This document shows positions 37,374 to 49,489 of a DNA stretch of 64,000 nucleotides, one piece after another. Source of the stretch: Alisma plantago-aquatica. Lineage: Eukaryota > Streptophyta > Magnoliopsida > Alismatales > Alismataceae. Location: the NCBI GenBank assembly GCA_963693085.1, contig OY856409.1:1165333249-1165397248 (forward strand), in the 5' to 3' direction. The notes beneath the pieces were generated by a model. It was not told where the DNA came from. It did no database searches and saw only the letters and a program-made list of their open reading frames with translations. Both the position numbers and the translations under genes were made by a program. The first letter of the stretch is position 1. Each line of letters begins with the position of its first letter.

Positions 37374-40300
37374 TGTAACACCCCCTTAAGCATACATGTG
37401 TCAACGGAAGAATTACCCATGTTTTCCATAGCATGGGTTACTATAGCTCAAATGGATGCCACAACAACGATAAACATTGCAAATAAAGTAAACAATAACC
37501 ATGCATAGATATTAAACTTGATATATACATTGTTTACAATTGAGTTCTTAACTTGAGATTAACTACACAAGGTTACTCATTATTGAATGCTTACATGATA
37601 TCATCTATACTCGTAAGGATCTTCTATTGTAGATGGCACCCCACCATATGTATTCCTTAGAAATCTTGATCTATTCCTTGAGTTGATATTCATATGATTT
37701 ATCCTTGGAGTTATTTTGTACCTGCGGGCATCACCCCCAGCCGTGCATGAAAATAAAAACTACATTAGAGTAAGCAGCGTCAAGCATTATTACCACAATA
37801 TTGTAAATTGGCAATGAGGAAAAGCATGAAACTAATTGAACAATGAATTTAGATTCTCATAACATAACCTTATTAAAATATCCTAGATACTTAGGCACCA
37901 ATGGTGTTCATAAGGCCCTCAGGCAAAACATTAACATGACGAGGTTAAAGTAATCCATCCTACTACATGATTCATTAATATCTTTTGAGGTAATCAACTT
38001 TACATAGATTTCTCATGAACATGAAATGGGTTCTTGGGATAGATCTTGAAAGCATAAAAATCATACAATAAAACTAATTTAAAATATAATCATATTGAAG
38101 TATATGTCTACACATATAATTTAACTTGAACATCATGATACCATAAACAAAAGGTGATGCAAAACTCATACTAAATGATCAAAGTGCATGGACCCGCATA
38201 CATGATCATGAGGAGGTATACTAACAATAGGTGAATTCCTGAACAATCATAATTGTCTTGTACAACAAATAAGTGTGTTAAAGATCATGGTTAAGCCTAG
38301 GGTTTTAGGGTTTACAATAAATCATGAAATCTAGTTGGGAAAACAGATCTGAAACATTGACCATTCGATAGGTCTTATAAAACTGATCAAAAACCATATA
38401 TGGATCATCCCCAACTGAGCTCTAGATTATTTTCTATGATTTATTAAAGTTTAGGCTAAAACTGACCAATCAGAATGGTCGATAAATCCACCTGTACAAA
38501 CCTAGCCGAGAAAAAAAATGGAATTGGTAGCACCCTGCTGAGGTGGCCCTATCCTCACTGGCCACATGGCCTGGGCTCACCACAAAACACAAAGAGTCTT
38601 ACAGGCATAATTTCAGTCAAAAAGACCAAAAAGGACATGTAGCAGCGGGACACATCATTGTGCAATCAAGGGCAGACACGGAAATCCACTGCCTACAATG
38701 TTCATTTGTTAAAACACTGAAGAACAGAACGGCTTGGCGATCCTGGATCCAAACTCGCGATCTGCTCTGAATCCTGGTAGGAGATGATGACCAACAGCTT
38801 CCTTAAGATCCGCCAAGCTCAGCGACCCCTAAATTGGGTTCAGTGGTGGTCGGAACTACCAAGAGCTCTTTCTCTGCCATGGCCGAAGAAGCGGAAGAAA
38901 GAGGTGAAGTCTTCGGGTTCAAATCATCTCTGGGCAACATAGACAGAGCTACCCAATGAGTTCGCAAGGGCAATACAAAGTCAATGATGTAAACCACTGT
39001 TCATAGATGTCCCTGAAAACGTAGAGCAACATTTCGATTTATAGGAAACAGAGCATCGTGACCCCAAACCATACTTTGATATTGGGACAAGGATCTCAAG
39101 CCACGATCAAAGGAACAATGTCTTCGACTGAATGTCCCGATCTCGGCGAGTCCAAAAGCACCAGGCGTGGTCGTTGGAGGCCTTGGCCATCGTCCCACCA
39201 TGGCTGATGAGGTTAGAAGGGAGGTGAAGGTATGAAAATCCATCTACGAGAAGGAAAAAGTGCAACTAGTGTAAGACACAAATCTGGAACCCATGGCTGA
39301 AGCGTAACAAAGACCCATTGTTTTTCCTGGGTGAATGGCCACAGCGGCAGCCTATCTGTAGGCGGTGACCAGTATCCTGAATGCGGCTAAAGGATATGCA
39401 AACGGGGGCACTCGGAAGGAAGACTGGAGCTATTAAAAGCAAGAAAGGGGGTCCTATATGCTTACTGCGTGAGGAATTTGACTGGGAAGCACTGACCCTC
39501 CCATGCGAGCTCGCCAGCATCGCTGGGGTAGACTGAGTCCTTGGAAATTCTCTAGTTGGTATTGATCCTAATTGGAGATGGAGGAGCATTATGTTGAGTC
39601 CATCGGAGCTTTCTGGGTTGCCATCTCTCGGTCCGATGGACCCTCGCGGCCAAGGGGGGTGGCGCCGTCGACTGGGAATGAGAGGGATTTTGGGCGTTTT
39701 TGTTGTGTGTCGCGCTAGGGCTCAAGTGAGGGCTCTTTTAACTCGGAATGGCCTCCCAAATTATCTGGCATTAAAATCATTGGAAATCGTTTAGCAGAGA
39801 GAGTGATTGTTGCGCGATGTATCGGGGTTCTGTTCCCCTTTCTGTGCAGACTCTGCGGGAGGTTGGGGACGAGCCCCCTACCCTCCGATCTCCATCTAAC
39901 GGCTCATAGAGAGCCTGAGATTTCAAAGGCTGTGTGGTAGGCATTTATCCGAACACTTTGGTAAAACCTAAGCTAATCATGTGCGTCATGATAAATCGAT
40001 TAATCACAACTCACCATTATCTCCTTCTTACTTCCTAATATTATTTGGGGCATCTAGGATTATCCAAATTTGACCAAATTAGGTAGGAAAGATAATTAGA
40101 CCATAAGGAATCTAATTATCCAATAATATTTTGGATATGAGTTAGGGAAATAGTTGTTTTACATAATTAGCTACTTAGGGTAATTAATACATTAATAATC
40201 TTTAAAAACAAAATTCGATTACCAAAATATGAGGGAAGCTATATGAATATGTTATATACTCATATACAAATCAATGGTATATATTTTACATGTAGGCATG

Positions 40301-40570
40301 CCAAAACTATCAATTAACCCCTAACTAGTAACCATTGTAAGATTAGGGTCAGGTTTTTTGCATTAATTGACATTGGTGTGTATAAGTATTAATGAATTAA
40401 ATTAAAGGTTCACATACTATCTTAGTGTAGTCGAAACTCATTTTGGCATACTACTTAAGCATGATCACCACTTAAATGAACAAATGTAAGAAAAAAAAAT
40501 CATTCAACCTAGGGTTTCACCTTTATTAAACATCAAGAATTTTTTAGACTAAATTTTAAGGGTCGTTACA
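37374..40570 (-). repeat. 3' LTR (minus orientation) of the LARD-like element
   Basis: 3197 bp, TGTAACACCCCC to GTCGTTACA on the plus strand. The middle (about 38520-39920) is much GC-richer than the rest and holds short ORFs on both strands (38543-38770 +, 39266-39589 -). None matches a family I know, and their frames are not kept equally in the other LTR, so I do not call genes. Confidence 0.9.
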
Positions 40571-40817
40571 ACATACACACCTTATAGAAATTTTGTCCCC
40601 GAAATTCCAAAGACTACCCATCTTAGGGTTTCACTTAGTATATGCATTTAAAATCTCTAGTATTATCTTAGAGTCTCATTAACATACTTCAGACACGACT
40701 TACTCATAGTTAATATAATTTCATGAGAACTTGATTAACTTGACATAATTTCATAATATGATGATATTTTACTTGAGTTGATATAGTCACTCTCCTGATT
40801 GCACCCACAATTCTCAT

Positions 40818-40998
40818 AAGGCCGGTTAAGGCTCACATAAGGCCGATTAAGGCTCACATAAGGTCAGTTAAGGCTCACATAAGGCCGATTAAGGCTCGCA
40901 TAAGGCCGGTTAAGGCTCACATAAGGCCGATTAAGGCTCACATAATGCTCCCACAGAGCTCATATGGCCAATTAAGGCTCACATAACATGATGGAGAG
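40818..40998. repeat. 21-bp minisatellite
   Basis: About eight copies of a unit like 'ggccgattaaggctcacat' plus 'aa', varying mainly at the 'gccggtt / gccgatt / gtcagtt' positions. The last copies are degenerate. It lies in the internal region of the non-autonomous element. Confidence 0.9.
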
Positions 40999-41560
40999 GA
41001 CAATTATCAACATAACATGATTTCTTATACATAGACATGATTTTTCATAATTCATAAGCATAGAAATAACACATGATGTTCAATCTGAACACATAATCAT
41101 AAAATGGAAGAGAACATTGTTTGGTAGCATGTGCATCATTTTTCTTTCGTATCCCTGTCAAATTATCTACCCCTTGTATGCATATTTAGTCTTATTATGT
41201 AATTAATTATGTATAGACGGCTATATGTCTCAAACTTTATTGTCAACTCTTGTCTCCGCACCTCCCTCATGCACATGTCCCATACCACATGCACTTGAGA
41301 GGACGAGACAAGTACGATTTTGCACATAGCATTCTCTCTACAAAACCCCATGTTCCTGTGTCCCATACCAAAAACATGTGGGAAGAAGAGAGAGCATACT
41401 ATGTACAAATTCAAAGTTAACACAAAATCTAAAACATCTAGGCACATAACCCTAACCCTTATCTAACTTGTGTCTTCTGACTAGACCCTAACCTAATATT
41501 ATATACCTATGGTTTAGAACATGTGGATGTGATTTCTACATGGTGGCCATCTACTTATTT

Positions 41561-41573
41561 GCTCTGATACAAT
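41561..41573 (-). other. Primer-binding site of LARD-like element
   Basis: On the minus strand it reads TTGTATCAGAGC, one base off the tRNA-Met complement, adjacent to the 41576 LTR edge. It sets the element's orientation. Confidence 0.8.
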
Positions 41574-41575
41574 TT

Positions 41576-44500
41576 TGTAACACCCCCTTAAGCATACATG
41601 TGTCAACGGAAGCAATACCCATGTTTTCCATAGCATGGGTTACTATAGCTCAAAGGGATGACACAACAACGATAGACATTGCAAATAAAGTAAACAATAA
41701 CCATGCATAGATATTAAACTTGATATATACATTGTTTACAATTGAGTTCTTAACTTGAAACTAACTACACAAGATTACTCATTATTGAATGCATACATGA
41801 TATCATCTATAGTCGTAAGGATCTTCTGTTGTAGATGGCACCCCACCTTATGTATTCCTTATAAATCTTAATCTATTCCTTGAGTTGATCTTCATATGAT
41901 TTATCCTTGGAGTTATTTTGTACCTGCGGGCATCACCCCCCAACCATGCATGAAAATAAAAACTACATTCGAGTAAGCAGCATCAAGCATTATTACCACA
42001 ATATCGTAAATTGGCAATGAGGAAAAGCATGAAACTAATTGAACAATGAATTTAGATTCTCATAACATAACCTTATTAAAATATCCTAGATAGTTAGGCA
42101 CCAATGGTGTTCATAAGGCCCTCAGGCTCAACATTAACGTGATGAGGTTAAAGTAATCCATCCTACTACATGATTCATTAATATCTTTTGAGGTAATCAA
42201 CTTTACATAGATTGCTCATGAACATGAAATGGGTTCTTGGGATAGATCTTGAAAGCATAAGAATCATACAATAAAACTAATTTAAAATATAATCATATTG
42301 AAGTATATGGCTACACATATAGTTTAACTTGAGCATCATGATACCATAAACATAAGGTGATGCAAAACTCATACTAAATTCTCAAAGTGCATGGACCCGC
42401 TTACATGATCATGAGGAGGTATACTAACAATAGATGAATTCCTGAACAATCATAATTGTCATGTCCAACACATAAGTGTGTTAATGATCATGGTTAAGCC
42501 TAGGGTTTTAGGGTTTACAATAAATCATGAAATCTAGTTGGGAAAACAAATTTGAAACATTGACCATTCGATAGGTCTTATAAAACTGATCAAAAACCAT
42601 ATATGGATCATCCCCAACTGAGCTCTAGATTATTTTCTATGATTTATTAAAGTTTAGGCTAAAATTGACAAATCAGAATGGTCGATAAATCCACCTGTAC
42701 AAACCTAGCCGAGAAAAAAAATGGAATTGGTAGCACCTGCTGAGGTGGCCCTGTCCTCACTGGCCACATGGCCTGGGCTTGCCACAAAACACAAAGAGGC
42801 TTACAGGCATACTTTCAGTTGAAAATACCAAAAAGGACATGTAGCAGCGGGACACATCATTGTGCAATCAAGGGCAGACACGGAAATCCACCGCCTACAA
42901 TGTTCGTTTGTTAAAACACTGAAGAATAGAATGGCTTGGCGATCCTGGATCTAAACTCGCTATCTGCTCTGAATCCTGGTAGGAGATGATGACCAACAGC
43001 TTCCTTAAGATCTGCCAAGCTCAGCGACCCCTGACTTGGGTTCAGTGGTGGTCGGAACTGCCAAGAGCTCTTTCTCTACCATGGCTGAAGAAGCGGAAGA
43101 AAGAGGTGAAGTCTTCGGGTTCAAATCATCTCTGGGCAACATAGACAGAGCTACCCAACGAGTTCGCAAGGGCAATACAAAGTCAATGATGTAAACCACT
43201 ATGCATAGATGTCCCTGAAAATGTAGAGCAACATTTCGATTTATAGGAAACAGAGCATCGTGACCCCAAACCAGACTTTGATATTGGGACAGGGATCTCA
43301 AGCCACGGTCAAAGGAACAATGTCTTCGACTGAATGTCCCGATCTCGATGAGTCCTAAAGCACCAGGTGTGGTGGTTGGAGGCCTTGGCCATCATTCCTC
43401 CATGGCTGATGAGGTCAGAAGGGAGGTGAAGGTATGGAAATCCATCTACGAGTAGGAAAAAGTGCAACCAGTGCAAGACACAAATCTGGAACCCATGGCT
43501 GAAGCGTAACAAAGACCCGGTGTTTTTCCTGGGTGAAGGGCCACAACGGCGGCCTATCTGTAGGCGGTGACCAGTACCCTGAATGCGGCTAAAGGATATG
43601 CAAACTGGGGCACTCAGAAGGAAAATTGGAGCTATTAAAAGCAAGAAAGGGGGTCCTATATGCTTACTGCGCGAGGAATTTGACTGGGAAGCACTGACCC
43701 TCCCACACGAGCTCGCCGACGTCGCTGGAGTAGACAGAATCCTTGGAAATTCTCCAGTTGGTATTGATCCCAATTGGCGGTGGAGGAGCATTGTGTTGAG
43801 TCCATCGGAGCTTTCTGGGTTGCCATCTCTCGGTCCGATGGACCCTCGCGGCCAAGGGGGGTGGCGCCGTCGACTGGGAATGAGAGGGTTTTTGGGAATT
43901 TTTGTTGTGTGTCGCGCTAGGGCTCAAGTGAGGGCTCTTTTAACTCGGAATGGCCTCCCAAATTCTCTGGAATTTAAATCATTGGAAACCGTTTAGCAGA
44001 GAGAGTGATTGTTGGGCGATGTATCAGGGTTTTGTTCCCCTTTCTGCACAGACTCTGCGGGAGGTTGGGGACGAGCCCCCTACCCTTCGATATCCATCTA
44101 ACGGCTCATAGAGAGCCTGAGATTTCAAAGGTTGTGTGGTAGGCATTTATCTGAACACTTTGGTAAAACCTAAGATAATCATGTGCATCTTGATAAATCG
44201 ATTAATCACAACTCACCATTCTCTCCTTCTTACTTCCTAATATTATTTGGGGCATCTAGGATTATCCAAATTTGACCAAATTAGGTAGGCAAGATAATTA
44301 GACCATAAGGAATCTAATTATCCAATTAGATTTTGGATATGAGTTAGGGAAATAGGTGCTTTACATAATTAGCTACTTAGGGTAATTAATACATTAATAA
44401 TCTTTAAAAACGAAATTTGATTACCAAAAAATGAGGGAAGCTATATTAATATGTTATCTAATCATATACAAATTAATGGGATATATTTTACATGTAGGCA

Positions 44501-44773
44501 TGCCAAAACTATCAATTAACCCCTAACTAGTTACCATTGCAAGATTAGGGTCAGGTTTTTTTGCATTAATTGACATTGGTGTGTATAAGTATTGATGAAT
44601 TAAATTAAAGGTTCACATACTATCTTGGTGTAGTCTAAACTCATTTTTACATACTACTTAAGCATGATCACCACTTAAATGAACAAATGTAAGAAAAAAA
44701 ATTCATTCAACCTAAGGTTTCATCTTTATTAAACATCAAGAATTTTTGGGACTAAATTTTAAGGGTCGTTACA
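41576..44773 (-). repeat. 5' LTR (minus orientation) of the LARD-like element
   Basis: 3198 bp, nearly identical along its length to 37374-40570. Its GC-rich middle (about 42720-44110) shows ORFs of 137 codons on plus (43583-43996) and 160 on minus (43309-43791). The corresponding frames in the other LTR are shorter, so coding is not conserved. Confidence 0.9.
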
Positions 44774-44812
44774 CAAACACCCTTTGTAGAGATGACATGA
44801 CCAATGTAAGGC
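44774..44812 (-). pseudogene. Fragment of gypsy element 3 RT, beyond the insertions
   Basis: On the minus strand this short piece reads as the G-H-V-I-S block that normally lies just upstream of the RT tail now found at 36533. It shows that Cassandra and the LARD-like element split one coding region. It begins with the duplicated target 'caaac'. Confidence 0.65.
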
Positions 44813-45420
44813 CCCTAACCTTAATCTATAGATTTCATTATTTGACTTAATTGAATGCTTAGTATTGGAATTCAACGTTGAATGCTTTAATATCAGTTTA
44901 CAAAGCTGGGTTAAAAATTTGGGCCAATTCCGACTTCGTTTGCTCAAGTTATTTAATTTTATGTAATTTGAGGACTTGCACGTAATTTGGACCCTTAGCT
45001 TAATAAATTTATAAACATATTATTTGAATTAATTGGATACTTAGTTTTAAAATTTAACTTTAGATTTAAAAAAGCTAAGATTGAAAATTTAGGCCAATTT
45101 CGATTTTATTTGCTCCAGTTATGCAACTTTTGAGAATTTGAGGACTTGTATGCATTTTTTCCATTTCTGGGAGGTCTAAAAATAATTTTAGTCTAAGCAT
45201 AATTTTTTATATGATATTCCTAACAATCTTGTAAAATTTAATTTCATTTGTACGTTTTAAATTTTGTTGCATGGGGTACTATTCCTCCATAAAAATTTAT
45301 TTAGTTAGTAGTAGTATCTTGCGTTTTTGTCAACTGATGGCTTAAGAATATTTTGAAGCAATAAAATATATTATTTTTATCACTGGTTTATTTTACTTAA
45401 TGGCCTAGTTGATGAAAATT
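44813..45420 (+). repeat. LTR-like start related to the gypsy element 3 LTR
   Basis: It begins TGTAAGGCCCCTAACC. This resembles the minus-strand start of the LTR at 34311 (TGTATGACCCCTAACC), and both carry a later block on 'cagtttacaaagct' / 'cagtaaacaaagct'. It faces the opposite way to gypsy element 3. The right end is not clear and is given roughly. Confidence 0.5.
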
Positions 45421-45599
45421 GACATGATCAAGAAATAAAAGCACCGTCAGGGTGCGACCGGGGGAAATTGTGCACAACGAGTTTCCTTTGTAGTGACTGG
45501 CGACTTACTTTAATCTTTGTTCTGTAGCGACTATCACATGAGAAGGAGCCTTCAGTCCTATCCATACATCATGATTGCCCGTCTTTTTCTTTATTTTAA

Positions 45600-47198
45600 A
45601 CTAGTGGAAAACATGTGCTAAGCAAGTATTACATAATTGAATTAATCTAAATGTTAAATATATATGTGAAATTGATCGTTAAGAAAATATCTAAAAAAGA
45701 AACTTGTAGTGGAAACTATTAATTATCAACAGATTAAATATACAGAAAAAATTCTAGCTAAATTGTTATAAGTAGATATGTAGATGTTAGGAATTAAGAA
45801 ACCCAAAACTTTTTGAGGTGTTCCAATCAAATACAGTTGAAAAGCTGACAAACATGTTAGTATAAAAAAAAAACACCACATACACTCATTTTATAAGGTA
45901 AGTCACAAACTCAATAAACATACAACAATGTAAAAGGGAACAACTCAATTGACTATTAAATGATTTCCTCCAACTTTTATCATGTTACTATCAAAACTAC
46001 TTGTGCTCGTTTTTCGGGAATGTGCATGCTGACTGTCATATAATTAGTACTCACAAAAATTTAAATATAAAATGTGAACGGATCTACTTCTAACTTGAAT
46101 AATCTACTTTTATTGTGTCATTATACAAATTACATGTGTATGTTGACTGCTAATATAAATTCGTACACACAGTAATTTACATACGTCTACAAAAAGAAAA
46201 CGAGTCCAAAAAATACCATATATATCCGTTTATAGGTGGTTAGATATAGACTCACAATAATTTATATACAACTCACAATATAGACTCGTGATAGTTTACT
46301 TACAATCCTCCAACTTTTATTGAGACAATACACCCTCGCCAATAACCAACCCACAGTTCCTTCATACCACTCCTCTCTTCCTTTTAATTCTCTTCCTTTT
46401 ATTGATTTATCTTATATTTTTTTGCCCTTTATTTTTCTCATACGAACCACGTTCTCCAACTTTGAAATAAATGAGTCTTAATAAAAAAACGGGTGGTTCA
46501 ATTACTAACGTTTGTTGAATAGCAATTGCTTTACAAATCAAACCATTATCTCATTCATTAAAAACAACCCTCTCACATTCTCACCCTTCCGAACTCATTC
46601 CATAATCACTCCCACCTTCTTCGGTAACCACCCCCCACAAAGTTCGTTCATTCTTGTGTAGTTGTTGCTCACGATAATTTCAAGTCTTGTCATTCATTCC
46701 TTTGTTTCTCTCCCTTCTATTGATTTTCTCTTCCCTTTTTTTCTCTTCTTTTTTCCCTCACGACCTGCATACATACCACGTTCTCCATTTTTTAAACAAA
46801 AAAAGTAGAACTTAAGGTTCAGTTACTGGCATTTACTATATATCCACTATATTATTTTGACCATGTATGTATGCATAACAGGTAACAAATATGACACCTA
46901 CTGAAAAGCAACAATGATTTATATGTTTACATGTACTTAGACCCTTATTTGGAAACATATGTGGACAACAAGATAAATTAATATAATTAAATTTTATTAT
47001 AATTAAGGTCTCACACAGATAAATTATTATAATTAAGGTTAATACAAATACAGCATCTTATTCTTCGTAAAGAATATTTCTTTATAGTTTTCCTTTAACA
47101 AAATTGAATGATAAAATTTTACACCGAATATTAATTCAAACAATAATATTTTTTTTCTAATTTTGTGTTTACGTGCGTGGCACGTATGTCTTGATTAG

Positions 47199-47200
<2 letters not shown>
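45600..47200. mobile_element. Inverted-repeat-bounded element of unclear class
   Basis: The left end reads ACTAGT followed by a hairpin-like 'atgtgctaagcaagt' (45613-45627) and 'ttgaattaat'. The right end, on the other strand, reads ACTAATCAAGAC, then a perfect hairpin ACGTGC-cac-GCACGT (47171-47185), then 'ttgaattaat'. So the two ends form degenerate inverted repeats with a subterminal hairpin. The interior is AT-rich with no protein. It could be a MITE-like or Mutator-like non-autonomous element; a hairpin 9 bases from a TTAG end also recalls a Helitron 3' end. Confidence 0.45.
46290..46800 (+). repeat. Two degenerate copies of a pyrimidine-rich block
   Basis: About 46290-46490 and 46600-46810 share the order: 'ttccttca / ttcattcc' and CT-rich tract, 'attgattt', T-rich run, then 'accacgttctcca' and 'aaacaaa / gaaataaa'. 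They lie inside the inverted-repeat-bounded element. Confidence 0.5.

Positions 47201-47226
<26 letters not shown>
47201..47226. repeat. (AT)n microsatellite
   Basis: A short AT run at the right edge of the inverted-repeat-bounded element. Confidence 0.85.
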
Positions 47227-47230
<4 letters not shown>

Positions 47231-48776
47231 CAAAAGATTATTTAATTGAAAATAAAATAATGTAAATAAGTACATAAGGCAAGCAAATTATAGAAAATAT
47301 CAAACTGGTCAAGAGGTGAAATAGAGTACATTACACCTAATATATGCTTCTAGTCCAAATGAACCAGACAAATATCAAAGAGGATAGTCCCAAGTACTTG
47401 AGTTCTGTATTCCTAGTTATCCATGATCAACTACTACTCTGGTCATCACCTGATTAATAACAAATTAAACATCATTAATATAATTTTCATAATTATTCAT
47501 AATATTTAGGTAGACTTTAGGATTTGGGGTCAAATCTAGGTTTCAATTGATCTTTTGGTATTCTGACGTACTTCATACAAACTTATGTGTCAAAATTAAG
47601 GTCTCTTTCAAATTTCAATTTTTTTGATGCTTTTATTATTTTCTAGAATTAAGATGAGGTCAAAGGCATCTGATTAGTCATTAATGAGGAAAGACCTAAA
47701 ATTTTGGCATAATAACTACATGAGAGTTCACATTTAGTTTATATATGCTTTTAGGGTTCCAGAATATTTTTTTCACTTTCAATACAAGTTGTTTGTTAAT
47801 TATTTTGATTTAGTAACCATAATAACAAAGACTAACATCTAAATTAGAAACATTAATTAATAAAGGATCAAAAGTCCAATCAATAGGTCCAATAATATAG
47901 GGCATATTTTTCTAATTCTGTAGATATCCCCCATGTATTTTCTGACACGATTGATTTACTAAGATTTTTTTGTAAGATAATGGACAATAACATGTGTTTA
48001 TAAAGATATTACCTTTTGAGTCGACCTGGGATGTCAGATCTTTTGGGTAGATTCGTGAGTTCAAAGACCCGCCAGTCCGATTACAGTCTACACTTGTCAC
48101 AGATTCACACCCGTCCCCGATGTCCCGTTTCTGGGTTTAGCGTGAGTCTGTGACTCGGTGGGACTCGGTTCTCCGCAGATCGGCGTGATAGTGATGTGCG
48201 AGAATTCCCTAATCTTCGTGTGTGCATCTCCTGGTACACCTCTCCTCGGGTCAAGTGTCATCGTTGAGGGGGACGAATCTAGTGAAAAAACGGTCGCCGC
48301 TCCCGTGGCCAGAAAGGGTTGTACCCTTTCCGCCATTCGCCAAGGTGGCGTCCACTTCCATCACGATTGCTCCAAAATCAAGACATCCATGTCATCCTCT
48401 TGTATGGAAACATGGTGGTTCTTTGTGGAGAGACAAGGAGCTCGATATCGCTGGCTACTCCGCCGCAGGGAATAAAGAGGAGGAAAAGTAAAGATCTGGC
48501 TTCGATTGGATTTAACCAGGGTTTCAAGAAGTGTCAGTTTATCTTCACAAAGATGGAGCAAACTCTAGATCTTCCTGATGGTGCCTGATCCTGGAATCAA
48601 ACTCTTTGCACGACCAAGGCAAACTCGAACAACTTCTGTACACCCTTCTGCTGCCGATTGGAGATGGTTGGGAGCCAGAGTTGGGCCTGAGTATCTATTT
48701 CCAACAAAACATCAGATCAGAAGGCAGCTGACGAGTTCCTCCGTCTCCAGGGTTGGCTGCTTCTAGAATCGATGGG
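47227..48776. other. Unassigned: AT-rich, then a GC-richer block
   Basis: 47227-48000 is AT-rich with no motif. 48000-48776 is clearly GC-richer and carries overlapping ORFs on both strands (48158-48475 +, 48097-48336 -, 48319-48588 +). None resembles a known family and no frame stands out by codon pattern. It may be part of an old LTR or a captured gene fragment. It ends at the CACTA terminus at 48777. Confidence 0.5.
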
Positions 48777-48806
48777 CACTACTGGAAATAGGGCCCTACT
48801 TTGACG
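48777..48806 (+). repeat. 5' terminal repeat of CACTA A
   Basis: CACTACTGGAAATAGGGCCC followed by 'tactttgacg'. The inverted partner was not found in the window. Confidence 0.7.
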
Positions 48807-49197
48807 TTTTTCTTAAAAAAAAAATTGACACAAAATTGAGCATGTCATGGTCACGTGTCATATTCCATACTCAGCCCACATGTAAATAATAATTATTTCC
48901 TTTTGACCCACCATCTCTGGCTTCGCGGGCCCAAATTGGCGGGGGTAAGTTTCCCTCCTTTCCTCACTTCACCTCCCGCTCAACAATGATCCATGCACTA
49001 AAGAGCTATACTTGGATTTCGATTTTTATAATATTTCCTATTCTGATTTCAGTACTAGATGAACATGTTATCATGTGTACCTTATTCCTAAGGTATAATA
49101 TGACTTGGATGGTTTGACAACCTATCAACCAACAGCCTTCGGCTTCAAGGCTTTCGGCTTTGCCGTTTCCGCCCGTGCCCTCTTTCAATTTTCTATC

Positions 49198-49445
49198 CTA
49201 ACTAGTCGACGCCGCACGAGAGCGCATAGTCACATAAAGCGCCGAATTTTTCAATTATTCGCGTATTATACGCGAAATTTTCATCCGACGTATGTAACGA
49301 CCGAATTACGTATTGAACCCGAAATATTCCCGAATACTACGAATAATTCGTGAATTAATCGTTGTCTGTGTACAAAACGCGTATTTAACGCAAAATACCA
49401 AATAATAGCCGATTTGTTTTGAAAAATTCGGCCCTATTCATCTAG
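49198..49445. repeat. AT-rich but CpG-dense tract
   Basis: It contains many CG dinucleotides in an otherwise AT-rich setting, with words such as 'attcgcgtattatacgcg', 'gtaacgaccgaattacg', 'cgaataattcg' and 'aacgcgtatttaacgc'. CpG is depleted elsewhere in the window. It may be a younger insertion inside CACTA A, such as the end of a hAT-like element, but no terminal repeat was proven. The ORF at 49105-49353 is chance. Confidence 0.45.
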
Positions 49446-49489
49446 CTGCTGCTGGTCGGCCCACTTAGGCCTTAGGGTATTGTTCTTTT

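Larger units (their letters stand above)
40571..41575 (-). other. Internal region of LARD-like element
   Basis: 1005 bp with no retroelement protein. It contains a 21-bp tandem repeat (about 40818-40998). The minus-strand 94-codon ORF at 41163-41447 matches nothing I recognise and may be chance. Confidence 0.75.
37374..44773 (-). mobile_element. Non-autonomous LTR retrotransposon (LARD-like), complete
   Basis: Two long near-identical direct repeats of 3197 and 3198 bp bound a 1005-bp internal region. Perfect 5-bp target duplications 'caaac' flank it (37369-37373 and 44774-44778). The orientation is minus: the primer site lies at 41561-41573 and the purine tract next to 40570. The internal region has no gag or pol motif. 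The 'ttcggggac' block (minus strand, about 40592-40606) just before the 3' LTR is typical of Tekay chromovirus tails, so it probably derives from and depends on such an element. It has the best preserved LTR pair in the window, so it is likely among the younger insertions. Confidence 0.92.

Noticed and set aside
40818..40998. CRISPR-like repeat
   Set aside because: Units follow each other without unique spacers, so it is a minisatellite.
43309..43996. Protein genes of 160 and 137 codons in the GC-rich LTR core
   Set aside because: They overlap on opposite strands, match no family, and the corresponding frames in the sister LTR (39266-39589, 39591-39794) are shorter and broken.
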